Shown here: piece after piece, positions 28,001 through 40,000 of the stretch
How positions within the stretch are numbered: position 1 is the first letter of the stretch
Layout: each line of letters opens with the position of its first letter
DNA from: Amblyornis subalaris
Taxonomy: Eukaryota; Chordata; Aves; Passeriformes; Ptilonorhynchidae
Assembly (NCBI GenBank): GCA_018881555.1
Contig: JACAXG010000012.1
Coordinates: 4,886,087 to 4,950,086, forward strand
Length of the DNA: 64,000 nucleotides
Direction: 5' to 3'
The notes under the pieces: model-generated
Told to the model about the DNA's origin: nothing
Database searches by the model: none
The model's input: the letters and a program-made list of their open reading frames with translations, nothing else
Made by a program: the position numbers and the translations under genes

Positions 28001-31000
28001 GTGGTTTGTCCATGTCCCATGTACCCTATTGTGTATTGTTGTATCTCTCTAATACCATTCACTGGTCAACTGCCAATTCATTAGAATTCCTCAGCTCCCC
28101 AGACTTACCCATCACAACAACTCAGGTGAAGGAAAGAAGAGTCAAAGAATTAGAGGTTGCTCCTTGATCCAATTATATGAAAGTGAGGAAAGGAACAAGA
28201 TGAGATGGGTAGGTCAAGAACTAAAAGGAAAGCCTGGCATGTGCACATCTACAAATGTGATTGTATCAGGGAAAACATCAACTTGTTTTAGAGAAAAGGT
28301 TAATTTGCAGGAGACAAGCAGAAATTAACACTGCATGCATCCATATGGATATATATTTTCAAGTTAATATTTTAGATAGACATGTTCAAAATTTGCTTCT
28401 AAAAATTGATTTATGGTTTTTAAAGGAAAGTGTAAATTGTCTTGACTGGGTAGTTACTAATGGCATATAAAACCAGACAAAATGCTGATTTCGTTTGTCT
28501 TGAAGCTAATATTATGTGGAATTATACTAATTTAAAGCAACTGATCTCAATCTTCCATGAACATGAGAATGTGAACTGAAAGCTAGTGAGAAGCCAACAC
28601 TGCAGAGGGAAGCAGTATTTTATCTTCAGGGCTACAGCAAGCGTTGTAGAGAGTATGACAAATGGATGGTTACAGCCCTAATTTGCGGACTCTAAACTGA
28701 ACGATACATCCATATTTGCTACTACGATTTTATGAGACCCTGATCTGAAGACCATTGTATTCAGTAGTAGAGTTCCCATTCCTGTCAATGTGGTGGGATT
28801 CTGGCATTCAAGACTGAAATTGTAAATGGCACTTAGGAGGCTCTTAACTGCCTGCATTTCAACACAAAACTCATACAAGATAACTATCACAATTTTTTTT
28901 TGTGTATTTTGATCTTGATATTAGAAAAACAGACTTGTAGACAAAGCACAAGTTTCTCACTATTGTCTGTTTATAGTGTACCTTCAGGTGATGGGATTTC
29001 CTCTGGAATGGCAACAGATATTCTTTCTTCTGTAATAAGTACTCTTTCTTCAAAAGTGGCTTTCTTCTGCACTTCAGGCACTTTGAAAGATAATGATATT
29101 AAATGTATGCTTTTCCGATTCCATTGTGAAAGCATAGTTGCAAAATGCTAAATCTAAGTTTCCAAAGAATTGCTTAAGGGTACTGAGCACATAACATATA
29201 ACAGAGATTCAATATTTAGAAAGAATATTTTTATAAGTATTGCACAAGATATACAACGGACTGCAATGATTCATTGTCTAAATCAGAACGACAGAATTCA
29301 CAGGGGGACCACAAATCAATGACTGATAACAGCACAGAACATAGAAACAGAAGCTGAGAAAAAGCATATTCTTGTATTCTATTGGAAAGCATACCTTTAG
29401 CTGGAGGAGCCTCAATTTTTTTAGGAACAGCAGGAGATACTTTTTCTTTGGGGACAGGTTTCTTAGGAACTGCAGGAACTTAAAAGAAGTATTTGTTTTA
29501 GGACCTCTGAAGTAAAAACTGGCAAATGCATCATGTAAGAGAAATGTGTTGTTGAAAAAGACTACACATGGACATGTTTTGCTTACCAAACATGACACTT
29601 GACCAAGCTGAGATAAATGCAGTGTTAAAAGACTAAAATAAATTATATTAAAGTGAGCTATATTGTACCTTTTGCAGGGGGAGTTTCTACTTTAGGAACA
29701 TACGGCATTTTTTCTTCTGGAGCCAGTTTCTTAGGTACTTCTGGCACTTCAAAGATATTAATTATAATATTATTAGCTAAAATTAACAGGTGTTTTAAGA
29801 ATAAATCTATAGCACACACCTATGCACAAAACTGACACAAAAGATATGTATCTACCATAGCTGAAGTAGAAGTAAAACTGGATTAACTTAGCACTCAATC
29901 CCAAAATTTGACATAAACAAGATGCTTAAGAAAACAAGAAAAGAACATTATTTTTAAGTGTACCTTTAGGTGTTGGAGCTTCCTCTCTTTTTGGAACAGC
30001 AACTTTTTTCTCTGGGGGAGCTTTCTTAGGAACTTCTGGCACTTAAAAAACCATAAAATATAAGATAACTGAACTCTAAATTTCAAAGATTTATTGGAGT
30101 ATTATAGATTTCATTAATCCATTTATAAGAATATCAAGACACACCACATAATACATTCATACACTTAACATTGAAAGATATTGACAAGAGCAACATATGT
30201 TCGAAAAAAACCAAAATCAAACCAGTTGCTGGAAGACTAACAAACACTTTAAGACTGATTTCTTAACTGAAGAAAGAGCTGCTCAAATATATTACCTGAC
30301 CTTAAAAGCTGTGACGTACGCACAGAGAATTATATGTAAAATATTAATTCTAACACAAACATGCTCACATACAGACTAATAGGAAAATAAAATTCAACAG
30401 GTAATGTGCACTCCATCAGTAAGTATATCTTTGGCATGCAGATGTTCTCCTTTGGGAACAAGAACATGTACTTTTTCTTCAGGCACAGTTTTTTTAGGCC
30501 CTTCAAAAACTCTAAAGATATTAAAATCCATTTAAGTAATCTTTCTAAGGCTTTTGAATGTCTTGGATGAGAACAGACATCCAAGGTAACACACAAAGAT
30601 TATATTTATCATATGCTTATGCTGAGAACATAAGAGAAGTTAGGAAAAACAGGACAATAGCACAGGACTGGTTAAAGCCCACATTCAAAAGATGCTGTAC
30701 CTTTTGCTGGGGGAGCCACCTCCTTTTTAGCAACAGCAACTTTCTTTTCTGGAACAGGTTTCTTAGGGACTTCAGGCACTTTGGAAAACATTGTCAAAGT
30801 AAGAGATCTTTAGTATTTGAAATGCTTATTCAGATTTCAGTAATCCAAGATTGTTTTATACAACAAACACAGGGCCTGGACAAGAAGCTGAGCACTGCAA
30901 CCATCACAATACAATGTACAGTCTTTTGGACTGTGGAATGTGGACTATACAGGAAAGATACTATGATACAGTCTAACACTCCAATGTTAAAATCACTGCA

Positions 31001-34000
31001 CTAGCACCTTTCATGGGACTCTCTTAAAGTAAAAACACCCTACGCTTGTCTGCAAAAGCCACACAACCTAAATACAAATGATAAGCAGAAGATTGTTAAG
31101 AAAGAGAAGGGCCCAAGCTGAGACAAATTCAAGCTGTAAGCTAAGTTATAGAACAAATGAAAAAGTGAAATTGTGCAATGGAGACAATGCAAAATCAAAT
31201 AATGCATATGGAGATGGTACAAAACCAAAGACACATGGAGAATAAACTAAAAAATATACTCAAGAAAACATGAAAAATAATACAAACAAAGAAAATTTTT
31301 TGGGGTTTTGCTTCTTTCTTTTTTTTACTAGAGCAGTAGAAATACCTTTAGCTGATGGAGCTTCTGTTTTAGGGACGGGAACAGGCTTTCTTTCTTCTGG
31401 AACACGCCTCTTTGGTATCTCAGGCACTTTAAAGAGANAGGTGGTGATCATTTAGGAAACAGTTAAAATAATTGTAAACCACAATAGGCTACTCAACATA
31501 GTGTAGAAGCAAACACTATATATCAAAAACTATTCTGTTTTATCAAAAAAATACAACAAAACCATCTCAAAAAAACCTATTAAAAGAATTATTTAAAGCA
31601 GTGATGAAGAGGAATAAGATTTAGAAATGCAGTAGGGCTTGAGTCTTTGACAGTAGAGCCACAGAGAAATGGAAAGATCTCAGTTCTGGTATGCTATCCT
31701 TTGGTAAACAGTGTTACAGACAGATAATGTGAAAGTTCGGAAAAANAGAGGACAAGACGGTGCAAAGACTTTATTCACCTTCAATGTGAGACATCTCCAG
31801 TTCTGTAGAAACAACTTCTTCCTCCTCCTCAGCTTCCTTATGTGCTACAATGGGAATTTTAAAGATATTAAATTTTGAGACAGGAAATATTGATGTCCAT
31901 AGTAAATCTGAAAAACTTTAAGAAGATATTATGTGTGTCCAGTACACAATGGACACTGACACCCATATGTTAATATGTAAAAAAATTTAATCCAGAAAAT
32001 GAACAGCATATGCAAATCTCACAATGAATTTTGGTTCAAATTCAAACAAACAAACAAACAAATATTGATTAGACTCTCATCCTTAGTAAAACTACCTTCA
32101 ATTGGGTAAACAGCTTCAAAGAATCTTTCTTCAACTGTTTTCTCATGCTCTGTTGGCTCTTCAAAGAAAAGAATTTAAACAATATTAAGATAAAATAGTT
32201 GAAATGTTTCTATCTATGAAGCTATAACATAACTAAAGCTACATAACACAATGAACAAAAAAAGCAGGGCATACTGAAAGACAAATATATGATGTGTCTA
32301 AATATGTAATTTGCCATACATAAAAATAGATGAAAATAAAGTCTAGTAGGATTGATTGTTTTGATTTGGGTGCACAGACTTTTGGTTTTGTACATACCTG
32401 TAACATATGAATACTCTTCTTCTCTGTGGACAGAAACTGACATCTTTTCTTCTGAAACAGTCCACGTTTCTACTGTTGGTACTTTAAAGATACGATTTTG
32501 TTTTAGTATTTAATATTCTAGATTGACATTAGTGGTAGTCAGCATGTGAGTTTTTACCAAATCTTTATCTGTATTGCACATTAAAATCTTAGACATATTT
32601 AGACAGTCAGTATTCTTATTCTGAAATACTGAACACAAGCATGGAAGTATAATATTTAGTATTTGTTAAAGACTAAAGATACAGACACCTTTAACCCAAA
32701 CATTTGAAACAAATACATGCACAGGCTTTTGGAAATCATACATCAGAAGAATTCCAAAGGTATTCAAAGATATTTTTGGGCATGGGGACACAATTATGCT
32801 TATTATGTAAGGATAGGGCAGCAAGCAGAATAGATGAAGAAAAAGCCAAGTCACAGGAATTTGTAGGCTCTTTAAAAAAGAAGCAAAAGGCTGGCCGCAA
32901 ATATGTTAAAAACAGACTTCATGAAAAACNAAAGCATGGTAGACATACTAATTAAACACTGAGAATAGTCACAGCATGACTACTACAAAAGATCGAGACA
33001 CATACACAGGCCCACATACTCACAAGGAGCACAAAAACACATAGGGTGCTGAATAAAAGGGTAAACTGCAATTCAAAGGTGCTGGTCTGTACCTTCCTTT
33101 TTCATAACTTTTTCCTCAACGACCATTGGCGTAGGTTTTGGTGGCAGAACTTTCTTGGTGACTGTTGGCATTAGAATTTTGTTACTCAGTGAAATATTTA
33201 TCAAAGAGCTCAAAAAAAGTCTACAGCAATGATGCTGAAAATACAACAAACAAGACAAACATGACCTAACAGTGGCTAAGTCAGGCTTTTTGGAACCACA
33301 TAAAGTAACATAAGGAATGGGTTTCTTCTTATTACTACGTTCTAAAGGTGCTGGGTAACTCAGGGTATTTAGCACAGAGGTCATTTCCTGACATATATTA
33401 AATTGCGGCTAACAGAATCCTGCTACAGAATGGGAAATGCTCTACAAAAGGCAGTAACTACTAAGAGAACAAGGGTGCATTTTTACTTCATAACCAAATA
33501 ATTAACCAAGGCATCCTGGTAGATGGGTCAAGATGGAAATCTAAGCAAGATGGAGCTTTCACATCCTCAGCTTGGAGTGAAACACACTATTTCACCCAGT
33601 GTAATTTTACACACACTTCCTTTCTTAAAGTGTTGGTAGTTAATATTTAGTATTTTTCCCTAAAAAGCTTTTAATCTTCTTTTTAAAGAATTCAGTGGAA
33701 GCTTTTATTAGATGTTTCAAAGACTGAAAAATTGATTAGACCATGTTAAGTAAAGGCAAAGCATATGCAGATCAGGTAAGTAACAAAAGCCACAAATTTC
33801 ATGGAAAGATGACATTAAGATAACTAAACAGTAGTTACCCTCAGCCCGTTTGACTTTTTCTTCTGCAACCCTCTGAGTGGTTATCTCCACTTTTTCATCG
33901 ACAGGTTTCTTGACAACTGCAAGCAATTCAGATAGATTTATTGTTTAAGTAATCTTGCAAATTATTTTCCGGACACAAACCAGGTAGAACTGTTCCATTT

Positions 34001-37000
34001 TGTGTTTAGGATGTTATAAACTTTGTGCATCCTGTGCACTGTTCAGCACATTGCGTACTGGTGGTGAACAGTGGTGGCAATGAGGCCCGCCCTCCCCTGA
34101 GAGATATGCAGTGATCTAAATGGAGGACACTTCCCAGAAGGGCAGCATTTACTGGCTTAAAAGTTACACCCATGCCTAAGGCTAATATACAGGGAGAAGG
34201 AAGGATAACTGAAGCTGAGTTTGATTTCGCCATCAATTCTTGTTTTGATTAAACCACCACTGAGCAGAGAACTCAGAAATATAAGGTGGGAGAAGAGAAA
34301 GGGTTGCCATGACCCTTGCTCACCTGACTGTCCAATAAAAAGAGAATTTTCTCCTTTCCAAGGAAATGTGAATAACCAGCACCATTCAGCTTGAAGGAGA
34401 TGCATGAGAGATCTTAATCTGCATGTTCCTGTTAGTTTTGTGGGAAAGTCATACCTTTTTGAACAGTTACTTCCTTCTTTTCCTTCTTTTCAGCTGTAAT
34501 TGCTGGTGGTTTTCGCTCAGGCACAGGTTTCTTAGGAACTTCAGTCACTTAAAGATAAAAAATATTTTGTCTAAAGGCTCTGTAGACAGAAGGGTATGCC
34601 GTTATAATTTTATGAATTTTAAAAACACACAGAGTTTTGGAGATCTAATTGCTGCAGTAAAATATTTTGCCTATTTCCAAGTTTGATGGTTTCTCATCAG
34701 ACCCAAATTCTGTTCCTAGAGGCATACATGTTACTAATCCTCAAGACAGTTATAGCATGCAAGAAATTGCAAAATACAGCCATTAAAGTCAAGCAATAAA
34801 TGTGTGAAACATTTAACATAAGTCAAGTTTATCTAGAACACATGAAAATGATAGAAGAAATATCCAAACAACTAAAAATGACACATATGCTTACTACCAA
34901 CTACTAACTCACGTTAGGTTTTAAAGACCTGCAAAGTCCATTGGCAATGAAGTTGTAATGTATCCATTCGTATCTGCATCCATACCTTGCGATACCTTGT
35001 CTTATCATCAAATGTCACTTAAAATTTGTCAGCATATTATGGTTCCAGATATTTTCACAAAAATAAAAACATGCTGTCTGGTTCAAAATTTTGNGGCCAG
35101 ATTAATAAATATGAGAAAAGACAAGAAATAAAATGACATGATAATTCAAATACCTTCTTCATGAATTATTCTTTTTTCTTCATAAGTCACTTTTTTCTCA
35201 TAGGCTTCTTCCCATTCCTCTTCTCCTTCATCATAGCCTTCTTCCTTGACATAGTAGTCATGGTCTTCGCCATAATCTTCTTCCCATTCTTCATAAATTT
35301 CTTTGGGCATTTCAGGTATTTTCTTCTTTTCTTCATGTATCTCTTCTCTCCTTGCCATGGATGTTATTTTGATCTCTTTGGGCTTCTCTGGTAGCATCTC
35401 AGGAACTTAAAAAAAAAAAAAAAGATTGATTATTCATATCATAGCCTGGAATTTGCAAGGCAAATTGGATGTTCACACTTAATGAAATTATTTCACCCTC
35501 ACAGATGGTTTAAAGAAGGGACTATTTTTTAAGCAGTCCTAATCAGCTTGGATTTTAATGTGTGCTTTTAACATAAAGACAGAAATCAAACAATTGTGGT
35601 TGATTCAAGTTAGTTCAAAACAAAATACCCTGTTTCCACAAGGTAATTTTGCTATTTTAAAAAAAGTTTTCAAAGAAAAGGAAAAAAGTTACCTTTAGGT
35701 GGCGGGACTTCTTCAGGATGTTTTTTAACCTCCTTTTGGGGGACTTTCTTTAGTGGAACCTTTTTTTCTGCTTAAAAATAATATATTTAAAAATTTAAAT
35801 TAAAAAACCTTAAGAACCCCCCAAAAAAACCAACCAAACAAAAAACCAAAACCTAACAGTCATAATGAAACATGTACACATTATTCAACTACTGTAAGTA
35901 TTCTTACCTGGCTTTTTCTCCTCTGGAGGTGGAACAAGAGGCAGAAGAATGGGAATAGGGGCAGCTTGTAGGAAAAATGAAATATTTAGAACAAAATTAA
36001 AGTTTAATGTTTCCTTGTAAATGAAGAAAAATCCTGGTTTGGGAAAATAGATTATATGATTTTATTGCAGCTGCAGAATAAAAACAAACATGGTGCTTAT
36101 TCTGACAGTTTACAGCAGCTGAGTAAATATCTTTTGAGTGGGAATCCCCAGTCTACCTTTATTTGAACCCTGAGTGTCCTCAGCTTTATTTTNGCTGCTG
36201 CCATCACTCTCCTATCTTTGCTGATGGTAATTGATCTAAAGATCAAATCTTTCCTCTCCTGCTGCCACAGCAAACATTTACCAAATTATCTTGGTTTAAA
36301 CCCAAGAAGTTTAAACTGCTAAGGTATATAGTAAGCTACTGAGTGTAACAGAAGTATAAATAATGTTTGCAATCTGTAGTNCAAAACCAGAGCCTAGGGA
36401 GAGACCATTTGAAATAAACATTGTATGGCTTTAAAAGAATATTTCTTTAAAGGCAGTATTTCAGACAGCTTGTTTAAAAGATATTTCTGTGGCAAAAAGA
36501 GAGGAAGATGGAAATAAAAGGAAGATCAAATGAGCAACAGACTTATAGGAAAACATGATGGAAAGCACTCTTTTTAAGAGAAAAGGCTTCATTCCTACCA
36601 CTACCTGTGTAGAGTTTTCATCTTCCACACAGCAACAAAGAATATCCAAGGCAAGTCTTGCTCACAGGGACAATTAACTAGATCTTATCACAGAACTGTC
36701 TAAGATTTTTCTCTGAAGTTCCCACTGGCCTTCTGCTTCAGGGCAGATATGGAACAAGTACGGTTTATTACCCTACCTTCNGCTGGTTTTTGAGGCGGAA
36801 CTGCAACCTTAGCATCAGGAACATCTAGAAAATCAAAATGTTTAACTGACTTAATAAATACTACTAATAAAAAAATTCAATATGCTCTCCTCAAGAATAG
36901 TAGTTCATGGTATTTTAATCTTTGTTTTTGTAACATACAGGGACTGTCGCTTGCTCCTCAAGAATAAGCGAGCCAACAAATAGATAACTAATTGTATTAA

Positions 37001-40000
37001 CCTTTCAGTCGGGCCAGACCATACAATGTTACATTTTATTTCTAAATAATTATTGCAGCATTTTGTGTAGGCTCTTAAGAACATTCAAAAAAGAAGATCA
37101 TTACATACCATAAGGAGATGATTGCTACCTGTTTTGCCTCCTTGGTTATTTTTTCCGAGTTGCACAGAGAAGATCATATCTATTAATTGTTACATCTTTA
37201 TTGTTCTATTCCTTGGTAATTCAAATAAAAATAAACTTCNGTGTTTTAGAGAATATAGCATTCCATATTGTACAAAATAGGGTCTCTATTAATGTCACTG
37301 ATTATGAATTTATCTCAGTATTCATTGCCACTATTTATGAGAATAAAAATTCCACACATCTGTGGATGAGAAATTTTTTTTCAGGATGAAGGTTGATTTA
37401 CTCTAACTAGGAAAAAAATGTTTGAAAATAATAAAAAAGCAGAGCAATGCAGTAAGTCTATGACAGTGCATAGACATGATCTTGTGCCAGTCTTGCCTGA
37501 GAACTTTACCTGGTGGCTTCAACTCCAGTTTGATTTCTGCAAAAGAATATTAGATTTCTTTTAAAACTATTGATTTTTCCAGAACCATGTTTCAAACAAA
37601 CAAATTTACACGTGGCTGTGATCACAAATTAATTTAGAAAATGTGCTAACCTTTTGTTACCAGATAGAGCTCTGCAGTGCTTCTTGCCTCTCCTCTTGGT
37701 TCAAGACGAGCAATTACAGAATACACACCTGCAGCAGCCAAGAATGTTGATATTTATATGCTTTTATCATTTAAAACCAGACAACAAAATCAGATAAAAA
37801 TATGGCACTAGCACAAACGTTCCATGCATTTTTACCTTCATCTTCTGCATTAACATTGTGAATAGTCATATAATGACAACGACCTTCACTTCTGAAGCTG
37901 TACTTGGGACTCTCTCTCAGTTCAGTGGGGCCTTTATACCATGTCACAACTGCATCGTCAAAAGATACCTCGCACTCAAAGGTTGCAGACTGGTGTTCAC
38001 TCACAACAATGTTCTGTATGCTCTTCGTGAACTGAATTGGTTCGGCTGTTTTTAGAAACAAAAAATATATCAATCATTATGCACCACCATGACATTTACT
38101 TTATCTAATTTCTTCTCATTGTTGTCATCATAATAGCTAAATTTTAATGAGATAATAGCAATAGATCTTGAAAAAGTAGAGTAAGAAAAAGGGATACCAT
38201 CTTCTATTCAGTTTTATGTATAAGAATGAAGATTAGAAGACATAAGAGTACAACTATAACAAGATTGCTGTGCAGATATGTTTTGTAAGAGAAGCCATTA
38301 AGGAAACTAAAGATAAAGAGTAATTAAGAAAAAGTCCAAGGAAAATATAAGAGTCCCAAAGAAAATAGAAGCTAGTATGACTCAGATTGTTTGTGGGCAA
38401 AAGGGACATTATTAATCATGGTTTAGTCAAGAATACTAACTCACGCAAGTATGTCACATATTGTTCAAAGAGAAAGGACAGTAAAATTTCTTATTTAGTC
38501 CATTTCCAAGTTTGGGAATCTGTCTTTCAGAAATTCTTTTTATTTTCATTTGTTCTACTAATAAAACATCCAGAAACTGTCTATCGCTATTGTAATAAAG
38601 AGATTCTGTATCTTTACAAACCTTCAATGGCCAGATCTGCTGTTGTTTCTAGACTGTCAAGCTTGCAGGTATACTGTCCTTCATCTTCTGTTCTAACATC
38701 TTTGATGATGAGTTTGTGCACTTTGTCAGAGACCTGTGTTGAATATCTCCCTCCTATCTTAATGGGTCTCCCATTTCTGTACCACTGAGACTTGGCATTT
38801 GGGATAGAGAACTGACAAGTCAGTGTGCAGGTTTTTCCTTCCTTGAAAGTAGTGTCATGAAGATGCCGCTCAACTGCAGGTTCTATTAGCATGTTAAAAC
38901 ATACATTTTAGCAGAGATCAGAAAATGGAATAAATAAAGTGTAAANGAATTCAAATATATACTTCAGAAGTACACTTACCAATCACAGTTAGCTTGGCAC
39001 TGGCAATATGTGGTCCACACACTATTCTGAAATTTCCCTGATCTTCAGGCTGGCAGTTCCTAATTCTCAGTATGTGGTGATCACCTTCAATTCTAATTTC
39101 ATATTTGTCATTGGAGTCCAATTTCTGGGTTCCCTTGTACCATGAAAGTTTAATTTCTGGATAGTTAATTTTAATATCACATTCAAAGATAGCATCCTCG
39201 TCTGCTAAAACCGTCTGATTTTCAATGTCTCTGATCAGAGTAATAGGCTGAAAAATATTAGTTTAAATTAGTTTCAAGTTCCCTGTTATGGGTTTGAATT
39301 TTTCACAAATCAGTCCAAAAATGTTTTACCTCTGTTTGTGAGAGTCGTTGCTGAATAAAAGCTACAAGTTCATCAAACTCCTGCTCTTCCCTTTGAGCTT
39401 TTTCTGTGAGCTCAATTTCCTATAAAAATGCAGAATATACTCAAAGATAAAGGATACTGAATGTCAAACTGATATGTTTATCCAACATAGAATTCATTCC
39501 TTCATGAAATTTTCTGTAACTATACTGTAAGTAGTGTATCTTGCCCACTCTAACAACTGCAGTCAAGTTAAGAAGACAGAACCTACTCAGTCAGAAGGCC
39601 CATTTATTCTTCTTGGATTTAAGCATGCAAGAAATTGAGAATTGTCTTTAAAAGATCTAAAGAAGAACCAGAAATTCCTGCACACATCATAACTTCAGAG
39701 CGTGGACACCTGTTCAAGGGAAACATATTGCTCCTAAGAAAGCCAATGCTGCAGTCACACTGTGTATCTTACCAATCTATGGCTTTCTTCTGCTTGGGTT
39801 TGTTTTAGTAACTCAAAGGCTTGTAGGAGGCCACGGAAATCTGTAATTCCATACATGCGAGCATATTTCTCGTATTCTTTGGGATCTACGTTTTTGAGAA
39901 GTTCCAAGATATCAATAGGTTGCTCTTCCTCTTCTTTTCTTTTTGTTGGAGTGCTATTCAAATCAATAACATAAGTTAAATATACAGCATTTCACTCCCA

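Noticed and set aside
30427..30429. U12-type AT-AC intron explanation for the AT donor
   Set aside because: U12 donors need ATATCC; here it is ATATAC, and the downstream acceptor is an ordinary AG.
34986..35017. 32-bp exon-like stretch ([11 protein letters not shown]) with AAG acceptor and GTATGG donor
   Set aside because: Length is not divisible by three and would break the frame between phase 1-1 neighbours.
36156..36190. Donor-like CTACCTTTA (plus strand) in the intron before exon 3
   Set aside because: The reading frame before it meets a stop within four codons and no PEVK content is seen.
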